NCBI GenBank assembly: GCA_016946835.1 | Contig: JACVTC010000195.1 | Span: 124,001-185,000 of the forward strand | Reading direction: 5' to 3' | Source of the DNA: Neocallimastix lanati (nom. inval.) | Lineage: Eukaryota > Neocallimastigomycota > Neocallimastigomycetes > Neocallimastigales > Neocallimastigaceae | Length of the DNA stretch: 61,000 nt | Part shown: positions 1 through 16,057 of the stretch, in pieces | Numbering within the stretch: the first letter of the stretch is position 1 | Layout of the letters: each line of letters starts with the position of its first letter | Made by a program: the position numbers and the translations under genes | Notes under the pieces: model-generated | What the model saw: the letters and a program-made list of their open reading frames with translations, nothing else | What the model was told of the DNA's origin: nothing | The model's database searches: none

Positions 1-126
1 AATTATTAATATTGAAATTCAAATAACTGAATTATTGAAATTGAAATTGAAATTCAGTTATTATCTTAACATTCTTGTTAAAGTATTAATAATTTTAATA
101 TTTTTCTGAATGATATGTTTCAAAAA

Positions 127-1037
127 TGTAAAGAATAATAATTAATTTTTATTAAAATAAAAAATAATTATTAATCTTTATTAAATAAAATAATAATTAT
201 TTAATAAAATTTATTAACTTTATTATAAAATATTTTTAATATAAAATTATTATTAATAATTTAAAATTAATATTGTAAAATTATTATTCTTTATCATTGT
301 ATTAATTAATAATATTAAAATAATTAAACATTAATATTTTTTATATTTGTTAAAATTCATTTGATAATTAAATGTTAAGTTTTAATTTAAATAATTGTTA
401 CATTAATATAATTTTAAACAAATCTAATATAAATTATAGAATTATAATTTAGAAATAATTATAAAATTATATTAAAAATCATAATGTAACAAATCAAATG
501 AAAAAAGAATAATTATTATTTAAAAAATTAATTAAAATAAAACAATGTCATGTATAATTGACATTGTTTAAATAAAACAAACGTTAATTGAAGTTTTCCG
601 ATTGGAAAATATCGGTTTTTATTCAATTAACATATGATCAATTTTATTAATAATTGATCATTAAACTTTTTAGGTTTTTCTCCCAAATCTTTTCCTAAAA
701 AGATATTCATTAAGATTTGGAACTTTACTATAAATAATTCTTGATTTTCTTTATTTTGAAAATCAAGAGTTATTATTATAATATAATTATAATAATAAAC
801 AAAATAAATTTTTAATTATTTTAAAAATAACAAAATCTTAATAAAAATTATTTTAATAAAAATAAAAATTTTTATGAAATATTGGCATAATTAAATCTCT
901 TATAATAAACTCCTCCATCTATTTTGTGTGTTAAGTATTTTCTTTTATTTTTGTTTTATTCCTCGATTAATATTAATTATTAGTATTAATTGTAGAAAAG
1001 GATTAAATTTAATTAAGTTTAAATTTAATTCTTTACA
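127..1037 (+). mobile_element. Solo LTR of the element-A (Ty3-like) family, opposite orientation
   Basis: Diverged solo LTR starting TGTAAAGAATAATAATTA and ending CTTTACA, flanked on both sides by AAAAA, which fits a 5-bp target duplication but is weak because the sequence is simple. It shares the architecture of the LTRs of element A: TATAAATA at 729-736, a hairpin pairing TCTTGATTTTC with GAAAATCAAGA, then AAGAGTTATTAT at 765-776, the presumed 5' end of the retroelement RNA. Paired blocks seen in the other copies (TTTTTAGGAAAAG / AAAACCTAAAAAG and the GATCAAT inverted repeat) are also recognisable. No internal region survives. Confidence 0.7.
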
Positions 1038-1521
1038 AAAAAATGATACAAGATTTTTAACTTGTATAGGGATCAGGTTGTAATCTTATGCTTAAACACT
1101 TAATAAATTCTATAAGAATAATTATACTTTAACAATAATAATTCACACAATAATTTAAATATGTTAATCTTTTATTATTATTTATCTTTATTTAATTTAA
1201 GTACAACCAATTATGCAATTATCATTCTATTATAATCTATATAAGAATATTAATTACTCCTCTAATTCAATATTATTATATAATTATCTCTAGAATATTT
1301 TATACATATCTCTTCCTTAAACTAACTAACTCCCTGCTTATTTATATTCTTTTAATATTATACTAAATATAAAATAAACTATTTTAACTTTAAAAACTAT
1401 ATTATTCTTACTATCAACAATTTTACTAATTTTAACTATTTATTAATATTTCTTATCAAGACGTCCCCCCTGAGATTAGACTTCGTCCCCTGAAGTCTTC
1501 TGTTAGGTTACTTGATACACT

Positions 1522-1557
<36 letters not shown>

Positions 1558-1570
1558 TTGTTTAATCTAC
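1038..1570. other. AT-rich spacer with a GC-rich hairpin and a poly-T run
   Basis: No gene is visible. The only distinctive part is the structured island at 1454-1517, followed by a long poly-T run (about 1520-1556) just before the next LTR. Confidence 0.6.
1454..1517. other. GC-rich nested inverted repeat
   Basis: An outer inverted repeat TATCAAG / CTTGATA encloses a perfect 7-bp hairpin AGACTTC-GTCCCCT-GAAGTCT and a run of six C. Base composition differs sharply from the flanks, and a poly-T run follows. It could be a structured RNA or a relic of a mobile element. No Pol III A or B box was recognised, so no function is proposed. Confidence 0.4.
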
Positions 1571-2569
1571 TGTAATAATTTAATTAAAAAATTATAATTA
1601 AATTATTAATCATTAATATTAGCTCTAACTGCTAATATTAAAGGTTTAGAAAAGAATCATACTTACCTATGGTTCTTTCTAATTATCGAGTTTATTATAA
1701 CGAATTATAATAGACGAAACACTAAAATTGATAAGGAAAAGTTTTAATTATAAAATTTGTTTTATTAAAATAATTTGTTTTATTATTTATTAAAAATTTT
1801 AAATGTTAAAACTTATTGTTATTATTATTATATTATAATTGTTATAATAATAACTCTTGATTTCTCAAAGAGAACTCAAGAGCCTTATTTATACTTTTTT
1901 GTCAAAATAAGGTTAAAATCAAAAGGGGTTCTAATCTTAACAAATCTCTTATCTAGGAAAAGACTAGAAGAAAAACCTAGATAAGTTTTTTGATCGATAT
2001 TCTATCCATATCGATCATCGCGTTAATTAAGTAAAACCGATTACTTTTAAGAAGTAATTGGAAAAACCTTAATTAACCGATTACTTAATCTAATATAATG
2101 ATCGAAAATAAAAGAATAAAATAATGAAAATTATTTCGATCATAAAATTTAAAATTTAATCTATTTAGTTCTATTTTATAGAACTTTACATAAAAAATAT
2201 AAAACAATACATTAATAATAAAATACATGATTAATACAATACAGAATACATGATAGAATACAGAATACATGATAAAATACAGAATAGTGTTTTAGTTTAT
2301 GATTTAATAAGTGAGAGAAAACTAAAACTAATAAATTTAATAATTAAGTGAATAATTAAATAAATTTAATATTATTTTAAATGTATAAAAATTATTTGAT
2401 TAAATAAATTTTTAATATTAAACTAAATAAAATTTTAATATATAATTAAATAAATTATTAATTATAATTAATTGTATAAATGAAATATGAGTTAAATAAA
2501 AGTTATATTAATTATAACCTAACTAAGAAAATATAATTATTTTGTTAAAAATAATTATAGATTCTTACA
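1571..2569 (-). mobile_element. Solo LTR of the element-A family
   Basis: Begins TGTAATAATTTAATTA and ends AGATTCTTACA, the same ends as the LTRs of element A, and keeps the ordered internal blocks: ATAATAACTCTTG, GAGAACTCAAGAGCC, TTATTTATAC (reverse of the TATA box), TCTTATCTAGGAAAAG, AACCTAGATAAG and the GATCGATAT inverted repeat. Flanks (TCTAC left, TACAA right) do not match, so the insertion is old or its ends were rearranged. Confidence 0.8.
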
Positions 2570-2580
2570 TACAAATGGTA

Positions 2581-2604
2581 GACTCGGGGTTGACACTTAG
2601 ATAT
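2581..2604. repeat. Diverged copy of the CGGGG-GTCAC motif next to an LTR end
   Basis: GACTCGGGGTTGACACTTAG resembles the start of the 50-bp repeat found at 44305 and 60941 (GATACGGGGTGTCACTAAAT). All three lie within 12 bp of the right end of a minus-strand LTR. Confidence 0.4.
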
Positions 2605-2605
2605 T

Positions 2606-2650
2606 TAAAATCAAGCAGGGGGGGACGGGTATTACCCTGCTTTGATTTTA
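2606..2650. other. Hairpin with a GC-rich loop
   Basis: TAAAATCAAGCAGGG pairs with CCCTGCTTTGATTTTA (one bulged base) around a loop containing GGGGACGGG. The stem is long and GC-rich at the loop end, unlike the surrounding AT sequence. Function unknown; it could be a terminator-like or mobile-element remnant. Confidence 0.45.
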
Positions 2651-3590
2651 AAAAAAATAATTCTTTATTAAAAGTTATTTATTTTTTTTATTAATATAAA
2701 ATTTTATTATTTAAAGTACACATATTTAATTTTTAAGAAATTGTTACAATATTTATATTTTTTTATAAATTTAAAGTATAATTAATTGTTTATAATTTAA
2801 GTAATTTTATAGAATTATTGAATTAATTTTATATCAATAATTCATTTTTGTTTTAATTTTTATAAATATAATAATATAATATTCAAATATAATTTAATTA
2901 AAAATAATTATAAAATAAATATATAGAAAATAGTTTTTACTATTTTCTTTGATATTTTTAAGTTAAATAAATTGTTTTTAAAGATTAATATAATAAATTT
3001 AATAATCTTTAATTATTTTAAATAATACTTGTAATTATTTTTAAAAATAAAATAAAATTTTTATAATATTTAATTAATAAATTTGATAATAATAATTTTT
3101 ATAATAAGTAAAAATTTTTAATAATAATTTTTAATAATAAATTTAATTAATAATCTTAATAATTTTATAATAATATTTAATAGTTATAATATATAAATTT
3201 TTATAATAATATTTAATAATTTTAATAATTTTATAATATTAATAATTTATAATAATTTTTAGAATAATATTTAATTAATAATTTTAATAATTTTATAATA
3301 ATTTTTATAATAATATTTAATTAATAGTTTTAATAGTTTAGTATCTTAAAAGTATAATTTTAATATTTACAATTGTATTTTAATATACATATATTTAATA
3401 ATATAACAATAAAATAATTAATTAAAATTTATTTACATTATTTACAAGTTAAAATTAATTTATATTAAAATAAATTAAATTTTATTATTAAGTTTAGGTT
3501 ATCAAGAATATAGGAAAGTACAATTTAGTAAAGAATTATTAATAATAAAATAAATGTTATTAATTCATTCTTTACTACAAATTGTAGATT
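2651..3590. other. AT-rich spacer
   Basis: Nearly pure A/T with short ATT/TAAT runs; no gene or structured element recognised. Confidence 0.6.
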
Positions 3591-3672
3591 GTCACTTTGG
3601 CGGAGTGGTTAACGCGGTGGCCTGCTAAGCCATTTCCCTCTGGGAGCGCAGGTTCGAGTCCTGCAGGTGACG
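3591..3672 (+). tRNA. tRNA-Ser(GCT)
   Basis: An 82-nt class II tRNA gene. The acceptor stem GTCACTT pairs with AGGTGAC, with G as discriminator. The anticodon arm GTGGC-CTGCTAA-GCCAT gives anticodon GCT, reading AGC/AGU serine codons. A long variable arm of the serine type follows, then a T arm with GGTTCGAGTCC, which is also the Pol III B box. No intron is seen. No LTR lies within 20 bp, unlike the tRNA-Arg genes in this window. Confidence 0.95.
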
Positions 3673-3939
3673 ATCTTATTTTATTATTACTATGGATATC
3701 CATTAGAAAATTATAAATAATAATACTTTATATTTTAATTATAATGAATAGATTAAAAAAATAAAAATAAAAAAACATAAAATAAAATAAAAAATAAAAA
3801 AATAAATAAAAATAAAAATAAAAAAAATAAATAAAAATTAAATTAAAAAAATATAAAATATTTTAATTTTTTAATTTTTTATTTATTTAAACTTTTATTT
3901 GGTTATTTATTGCTCCAAAAAACAAAAGATTAAAAAAAA

Positions 3940-3991
<52 letters not shown>

Positions 3992-4171
3992 TAAAGTCAA
4001 TAAATAATAAATAATAAATGGATAAAAAAAAAAATCATTAAACATTTAATTTTTCAAATAATTAAATTTATAAAGTCCTTCTTCATGATAAATTTTTTAT
4101 TCTTTAATTTTTCCTTTTTAAATTCTTCTTAATTGTTTTCTTTTTTAAATACAACTTATTTTATATTATTT

Positions 4172-4207
<36 letters not shown>

Positions 4208-4467
4208 ATATCATTTATTAAAAATTATTAATGAAAAGTTTATTTTTTTTTTTTTAAAAAAAAAAAGGTTTTTCGGCAATAAATTAATAAATTAAATTTT
4301 ATTATATTTTTCATATTTTTCATATTTTTAGGTTAATTTTTGAAATTTGAATTAGATTTAATTATTTGAATATATTGGTAAATTCGTAGCTATGTTTACT
4401 TTTAGGTTAACTTAAAATTTAAGTAATATAATTATTTTAAATTTATTAATTTCAATAATTTATCAAT
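3673..4467. other. AT-rich spacer with poly-A and (TA)n
   Basis: Contains A/AAAT runs, a poly-A followed by (TA)n near 3930-3990, and poly-A runs near 4173-4206. No gene seen. Confidence 0.6.
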
Positions 4468-5374
4468 TGTAATAATTACAATATAAATTTTAATTATAAT
4501 TAAATTATTAATCATTAATATTAATTATAACAAATTATTGTGAACAAAAGACTCTGAAATCCTAAAAGAAAGCTTTAATTATGAAATTTGTTGTAAAAAC
4601 AATTTTTATTAATAATAAATAAAATTGAAAGTTTTTATAATAAGTTTAATGTTACTATTATTATATTATTATTGTTATAATAACTACTCTTAAATTTCTG
4701 AAAGAGAACTCAAGAGGCTTATTTATACTTTTTTTTTTTTTTTTTGTGAAAATAAGACTAAATATAAGGTGAGTTTCTTATCTTAACAAATATCTCATCT
4801 AAAAAAAGATTAAATGAGAAAACCTAGATAAGTTTTAGATCGATATTCCATTCACATCAATCCTCATATTAATCAATCAAAACCCGATTACTTCCAATAA
4901 GTAAATGGAAAACCTCGAATTTAACGATTATTTAACCTAATTTAATGATTGAAAATAAAAGAATAAAACAATAAAAAAAATGATCTTGATCATAAATAAT
5001 ATAATTCTATCGATTTAGTTTTATTTTATAGAGCTTTACATAGAAATATGAAATAATAAATTAATAATGTAAAATATATGCTAAATAAAATATATAATAC
5101 ATAATAAAATACAGAATGCATGATAAAATATGGAACAATGTTTTAGTTTATAGTAAAATTTAAATAAAAAACTAAAACTAATATATTTAATAATTAAATG
5201 ATTAATTAATTTAATTATTATTTTTAAATGTATAAAAACTATTTAACTCAAATAAATATTTAATGTTAAATTAAATGAATATTTAATAAATAATTAAATA
5301 TAAATGTATTAATGTAATATGAATTAAATAAAAGTTATATTAATTATAATTAAAAATAATCATAGATCTTTATC
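4468..5374 (-). mobile_element. Old solo LTR of the element-A family
   Basis: Starts TGTAATAATTACAATA and ends near TAGATCTTTATC. Internal blocks match the family in order: CTCTTAAATTTCTGAAAG, GAGAACTCAAGAGGC, TTATTTATAC, AACCTAGATAAG, GATCGATATTCC. Many substitutions show age. Flanking TCAAT and TGAAT could be a decayed target duplication (one mismatch). Confidence 0.7.
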
Positions 5375-5606
5375 TGAATGCAAAGTTTCTATTGAAAATA
5401 TTGAAAATTCAATAAAATTTTTAACAATTAGTATACACTTCCATCAAGAATTTTGTTATATATCTTTTTAATTTAGTTTATTCATTTTAATATAGTATAA
5501 TTATTTAAAAGTAATTACATTTATTCATAGCTTATATAAAAAAATTTTTTTATAATTAAATAATTATTATTTGGTTATTTTCTCATGACTAAATCATAGT
5601 TTAATG

Positions 5607-5773
5607 TTGTAATTAAATGGCCTATAAATAAATTCCAAAAGAAAATTATTGTTCTTCAGCCAGAAAAATCTAAAATCCAAAATTTGGAAGATGCTGAAAA
5701 TCCTACAGTTTCCCATTTGGAACAAAGAAATTAATTTTTTTTTATATATTTTTAAATTTTACTAAAGATTACA

Positions 5774-5826
<53 letters not shown>

Positions 5827-5960
5827 ATATAAATAGAGGGCAGGGGAATTTATTACTTTTACGAACTCTGACTTAGGAGGAGATTCAAAAAAGATAAAAA
5901 AAAAAAAATCCACCTTTGAACATATCATTTTTATGAGAACAAATCCAATCTGCTGGAAAT

Positions 5961-6008
<48 letters not shown>

Positions 6009-6090
6009 AAGAGACATTTGCCACTTTCACCAATGGAAGAAGAATATATAGAACAGCAGGAATGCACAAAGAAAGTATTATGGATAAGTA
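5607..6090 (+). pseudogene. Coding-like islands separated by poly-A, unidentified
   Basis: Three short stretches of more balanced base composition read open on the plus strand: one ending ENPTVSHLEQRN-stop (near 5735), one with FITFTNSDLGGDSKK (5837-5896) and one with ETFATFTNGRRIYRTAG (6012-6090, stop after MDK). Long poly-A runs lie between them. The minus strand is also open across most of this block, so strand and frame are uncertain. It may be a broken gene or a gene with A-rich introns. I do not recognise the protein. Confidence 0.2.
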
Positions 6091-6990
6091 AACATCCTTT
6101 TTTTTTGAACTAATTAACTTCAATATACCACTTTCAATTTTCAATAATAATCAAGCCAGAATAACAACAATCAAAAATGGACAATTAAACTTAAAATTAA
6201 AATATATATAAATATAAATTTTTTAAAACCTAACGAAATCTATTTTTTAAATATATAAAATTTTATTATATATTTAAATATATAAATTACTTTAAAAAAA
6301 AAAAAAAATTAAAAATGAAAAATAAATTAAACAAAAAATAAGTAAAAATAAATAAAAAAAATAAAAAATAAAAAAAAATAAAAAATAAAAAAAATAAAAA
6401 ATATTAAAGTTAAAAAAAAAAAAATAATTAATTAAATAATTAAATAAAATTTCATTGAATATTTAATTTCCCTTATGATAAAATTCAATATAATCTTTCT
6501 TCTGTATTGTAAAATTTATATTTTTGAATTTCTAATTTTTATAAAATATTGTTAGTTTTTATATTTTAATAACTTGAATATAAAAAATATATATCATATA
6601 CAGTTTTTAAGAAAAATAATAATAGTAATAATAATAATAATCGTAATAGCAATAATAACGATAACAATAATAGTAATAACAATAACAATAGTAATGATAA
6701 TAATAATAGTAATGATAATAATACTAGTAATAAAAATAAAAAATATAAGAAATAAATATATATTTATATATAATATTATTCTTAATTTAATATAAAGAAT
6801 AGCTAGTAATATAATAATAAAACTATTTCCTTTTATTAAAAAGAAAAAATTTTTTTTCAAAACTATTTAATGACATGATGAGTACATTAAATTTTTAATT
6901 TTTATGAAATAAAAACAAATAAAAATAAATAAATTTTTACTAAATTTTTTTAATTTTTGTTATTTTTTTTTATAAAATATTTGAATATAA

Positions 6991-7113
<123 letters not shown>

Positions 7114-7511
7114 TTCTTTTATCAAGTAATATTACATGTTTTTTTTTATGTAAAATTTGAATAATTATATTATTTATATTATAAATAATAAAAACGGGTT
7201 TTTTAATAAAAAAATTAAGCAAAAAAAAAAAAAAAAAAAAAAAAAATAGATAGTTATATTAAAACTAATTTCATTTAATATATTAATACTACTAATAAAT
7301 AATTATTTTTAAAGTATTAATGAAGTTTAATGATATAATAATAAAACACGATATATATATTAATATTATAGATATTATTTTATGTACTCTATAAAATACT
7401 TTTAACATAAAATATATATATAATATTAAAAATAAATATTAAAGTTAACGATAATACACTACTCAACCGAAAATATTATATATATATTGAATATATATGT
7501 ATATAAACATA

Positions 7512-7545
<34 letters not shown>

Positions 7546-7630
7546 AATAAAATGAACCAAATTTTATATTTATATTTTTTTATTAATAATTACTACTATT
7601 ACAAATTACGTATTAAAATTCGTTAAATAT

Positions 7631-7668
<38 letters not shown>

Positions 7669-8873
7669 AATTAATATTCATTTATATATTACTCAATAAA
7701 ATAAATTGTCCATTATGATATAGAAGTGACAACCATATAACTAATTTTCTCCAATCTTAATAATGCTTATTTATTTTTTTTTTTTTTAAACAATGAAAAA
7801 TCTTAATATTAGTAATTCTTTGTTTTAAATAATCTTAATATTATTATAAATTAATATCTATAGATATACTTTATCAGTTTATAAAAAATGTTTTATAATA
7901 TGGTAATTTAGGATATAAGAATATATCATTTTAATTTTAAAAAAAAAAAAAAAAAAAAAAATTAATAATACAAATTTTAAAAATTATTATTTTTTTTCTT
8001 TGATTTGACACAACTTTTGTTAAAATTTTAAATAATAAATAATTTAATATATAAATAGGATATATTATAAAATATAGTTTATATAGTTTAAATAGTTTAT
8101 GAATATAGTTTCAAAAATTTTTTATATTATAATCCTCTTTTATAGAGTTCATATTAAAACATGTATTTAATGTATTGAAATTTGTATGATCCATCAAATG
8201 TATTTTGTATGTATAAATATCATTATAGTATGTTATATTTAAAAAATAAGCCTTTTGCTTCAAATAAATAAAGTTATTAAGTAAACAAATATTGAGATTT
8301 TTATTCAACATTTAATTTAGAATAATTAAGTGCGAGTAACTCTTTATCATAAAATATAGTAATAAAATTGACATAATTATAAACCATAAATTCCTGACTC
8401 TTAATAATAATTAAACTTTATTTTTGTAGTAGAATATAAATATCCTAACCCCTATTTAATTAACTTTTTTTTTTATGTTTTTTTTAATACAATTTTTTTA
8501 ATATGATTTAAGATTTATTGTTTTTTTTTTTTTTTTTTGATTCATACTTACGACATAAAGGGAAAAAATAAAAATAAACCTAAAAATAATAATAATCTTA
8601 AATTTATATATAAAATAATATTTCAAATACTTTTTTAAAACTTTAAATTTTTTTTTTTTTTTATCTTTTCTATCTATCATTTTATATTAGTTTTCTATAT
8701 GTCATTATATATCGCTATATATTATTTTTCTATCTATCATTTTCAATCGTATTTTCATTATTTATATTTTGTATATTTTATATGAATGGAATAATCATTA
8801 ATCCTTTTTTTTTTTTTTTTTTTTTTATTAATTTTTCTATTTCTTTTTTGGTTTTTCTTTATATAATAAATTA

Positions 8874-8950
<77 letters not shown>
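8874..8950. repeat. (AAT)n microsatellite in the presumed receptor promoter
   Basis: About 25 AAT units ending some 35 bp before the ATG at 8983, so it lies in the presumed promoter or 5' UTR of the receptor gene. Confidence 0.85.
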
Positions 8951-8952
<2 letters not shown>

Positions 8953-8982
8953 TAAAAATAAATATAAAAAATAAAGAATAAA

Positions 8983-13158
<4,176 letters not shown>

Positions 13159-13166
13159 CATTTATA

Positions 13167-13197
<31 letters not shown>

Positions 13198-13990
13198 TAT
13201 TTTTAATTTTATTATATTTTTTTTTATATTTTTTTATTTTTTTATTTTTTTATTTTATTTTATTTTATTTTTCATTTGGAAAGTATATATATATGAGTAA
13301 AACAATTTATTAATAAATATTTAAAAAGATACGCATTAAATTAACATATATACGCTTTTTTTTTTTTTTTTAGCTATATTTAATTATTTATTTATTAAAC
13401 TACTTATTTAATCTTTTCATATTATATGAAATTAAAATTATCTATAAATAAATAATATTAAAATAATATTAAATAAATAGTATATATTTTTCTAAAATAC
13501 ATATTTATATAGAATAATAGAAATAAATATATAGTAAAATTAAAAATTAAAAAAAAAAAAATAAATAAATATATAATTAAAATAAAAATATTATAAAAGT
13601 GTATATATATATATATATTTTTTTTTTTTTACAGCCTCAATTATTGCGATCTTAAAATTTTATTTATTTATTCATTTATTAATTAAATGAATATTTTTAT
13701 ATAAAAAAAAAAAAAAACACTCTCAATTAAAAAATATATATATTATTTGTCCAATTAGAACATCATAATATTTAAATTAGTAATGTGAAATAAAAAGTAA
13801 TATTCAAAAAATAAAGTACATAAATAAATTTAGAAAAATGCTTATATGCAACGAATCTCACCTTCAAGATTATAAGATTTCTGTTTAAAAAGGAAATTTA
13901 ATGTGATAAAGAATAAAAATAAGTTCAAGAGTTTAAAAAAAAAAAAAAAAATTTCGGTGTGATGTATACTATGTATAGTAACATGATCAC
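13159..13990. other. AT-rich spacer
   Basis: 3' flank of the receptor gene: short ATT repeat at 13165-13195, poly-T and poly-A runs, no gene seen. Confidence 0.6.
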
Positions 13991-13994
13991 CAGT

Positions 13995-14475
13995 TAAATC
14001 TAAAATAATTAAAACAAAGAAGTAACATCTTTAATATAGATAGTGTGGTATCCACTAAACTCTTCCCTGAACCACAAGAAAGTAATTCATCAAAAGTTGA
14101 ATTACTTATTATAGGTTCTGTGTTCGGAAAACGGTGCTAATAGTAGATGTGTATTAATGAGAATTAGCAGAACTACTAACTGCCCTTATTCCTATGCCAT
14201 ATCGGTACGAGACGTTGGTACTCTTGGTAATGAAAGTGTTTTTACTAAACCTCTCAAAAAAAGTAACTCAATAGAGCTACAGAAGATCAGTATTGTATTA
14301 ACAAGATATTCCGCAAGTCCCACAATCTACGGAACAGTAGACCCTTTTGAATTTTTTAGGAGTTTTTTATTTCACTTAAATGTTTCCGTTCCCCAGTATC
14401 GAATTGGAGCTCATCTAAAGCTGAAGTTCCATCAAGAAGGAATATAAAAATATATCTTTTTATGAAATTTTCATA
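13995..14475 (-). pseudogene. Decayed paralogue of the 14823-15287 gene
   Basis: Minus-strand relic similar at DNA and protein level to the neighbouring open gene. Its translation gives LDELQFDTGERKHLSE where the intact copy has LNELHFDNEEQRQLNE, and the plus-strand DNA around 14020-14070 (AACATCTTTAATATAGATAG) matches 14878 onward. In-frame stops and indels break it. It is a tandem duplicate that has died. Confidence 0.6.
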
Positions 14476-14550
14476 TTTCAAAATATTAGTATAAGAAGGA
14501 TTTTTTTTTTTTTTTTTTTTTTTAGTCTTAGAGAATAACTTTATTTAATT

Positions 14551-14584
<34 letters not shown>

Positions 14585-14822
14585 TTACATGATTTAAATG
14601 AAAAAAAAAAAAAAAAAAAAAAAAAAAATAATAAAATACACGAAATGAATTTTTTTTTTTTTTTTTTTTAGACAGGGAAGAGAATACACTTCCAAAACTT
14701 TATTAATTTTATTTTAAAAAATACATGTAGGTGAAAAGTACAATTGAAATTAAAAAAATAAAAAATTTAAAAAATAAAAAAATAAAAAAGCTCTAAAATA
14801 CTATGTATTTCGGCAAGTTGTA
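14476..14822. other. Spacer with poly-T, (AAT)n and poly-A
   Basis: Low-complexity runs between the two paralogues; no gene. Confidence 0.6.
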
Positions 14823-15287
14823 CTATGCGGGAATTTTTCCCTTCCTAACAAATAAAAAAGAAATAAAACCTAGAAGTAACATCTTTAAAATAGATAGTGT
14901 AGTGTCCACTAAACTCTTCCCGGATTCATCATTTATTGAACTACTAGGGCGAGATTCATCCTTCGTAGAAATAGATGCTGATCCTGTGTTATCATTATGC
15001 CTTATCAGTACGACGTCGACGCTCTTGGATAAGTTTGGTATTTTGCAATACCTATCAAATAATAGCTCAAACGAACTACTTATGATAGGTATTGCACTTG
15101 TTAAGAATTCCGCCAAGCCCACAATTTTTGAAACAGGTGACTCAGATGAACCTTTGAAAAGTAGTTCATTTAATTGTCTCTGTTCCTCATTATCGAAATG
15201 AAGCTCATTTAAAACTAAAAGTCCCACCAAGAAGGAACAAGTATATATAATGATTAATATAATCTTCAAAATTAGAAATAGAGTCAT
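14823..15287 (-). CDS. Short protein with two hydrophobic segments, unknown function
   Basis: A 154-residue open frame from ATG. Residues 1-27 form a strong hydrophobic segment (signal anchor or signal peptide). A hydrophilic middle follows, with NELHFDNEEQRQLNELL and a Ser/Asp-rich stretch, then a second hydrophobic segment near the C terminus (LSILKMLLLGFISFLF). I recognise no family. A broken duplicate lies about 350 bp to the left, which supports this being or having been a real gene. No introns are evident. It could be a membrane protein with both ends near the bilayer. Expression is untested. Confidence 0.5.
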   Translation of the reverse strand: MTLFLILKIILIIIYTCSFLVGLLVLNELHFDNEEQRQLNELLFKGSSESPVSKIVGLAEFLTSAIPIISSSFELLFDRYCKIPNLSKSVDVVLIRHNDNTGSASISTKDESRPSSSINDESGKSLVDTTLSILKMLLLGFISFLFVRKGKIPA

Positions 15288-15334
15288 AGGAAGAAAAAAG
15301 GATTAAACACTCTAATCTTCCTAAGGAATAAAAC

Positions 15335-15470
15335 TTAGAGATCATCGATGAAATTTAAAGAATTCCATCTAAAAGATGCAAGAGCATCGCATTTAAAAAT
15401 CCAATGTTCAAAAGATTGTTTATCTTCGCCACAACAGGGGCAAGACTTGGGACAATCTTCTGAAACTCTA
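15335..15470 (-). pseudogene. LINE ORF2 C-terminal CCHC knuckle
   Basis: Reads CPKSCPCCGEDKQSFEHWIF followed by KC, then about 17 residues and a stop. The pattern C-x3-C-x2-C...H-x4-C is typical of the zinc knuckle at the end of many LINE ORF2 proteins. A low-complexity block separates it from the rest. Confidence 0.6.
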
Positions 15471-15568
15471 CCTTGCTTTTATTTTTATTTTTACTTTTAT
15501 TATTATTATTTTTTTTTTACTTTTATTTTTATTTTAACTTTTATTCTTATATTAATTTTAATTTTTTT

Positions 15569-15604
15569 TTATTTTGTTTTATTTTTTAGTTTTATTTTTT
15601 GAAA

Positions 15605-15640
<36 letters not shown>

Positions 15641-15904
15641 AATAGTAGTATTGTATTTATAACCACAGCGTAAACGTATAATCCACGAAAACCCTAAGTT
15701 GAATTGGGGATATTTTAAGCTAAGCATAATTATAGCTTTATTGTTTGAGAACTTATTATAATCGTAATTTTGACCTTTAATACCTTGAAATTTGGCAACT
15801 GATTTCCAGTAACGTTCTAAAGTATCGTCATATTTTACACATTTATATTTTTTGATTTTTTTATACAGTGTTCTAGATTCTTTAGTCCAGGAATAATAAG
15901 GCAT
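15569..15904 (-). pseudogene. LINE ORF2 post-RT fragment
   Basis: Contains LGFSWIIRLRCGYKYN, similar to the W..LLRLR.G segment that precedes the C-terminal knuckle in LINE ORF2 proteins. It runs into a poly-A-encoded lysine stretch, which is not original coding. Confidence 0.5.
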
Positions 15905-16057
15905 TTTGGGAATAGATTTAATAAGATCCTTTATAATACAGTTTGATTTACTCCATTTTGCAAATGATTTAATCTGTAAGGCTGCGCAGACACCAGCAAT
16001 AGGAGGAATGCTTAGATCTCAAGATAAAGCATAAGTACTCATAGTAGAATTATGTCA

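Noticed and set aside
2085-2270. 61-codon open frame on the minus strand
   Set aside because: Lies wholly within a solo LTR and is A/T low-complexity.
8111-8311. 66-codon open frame on the minus strand
   Set aside because: AT-rich composition, no domain, no neighbouring support; expected by chance.
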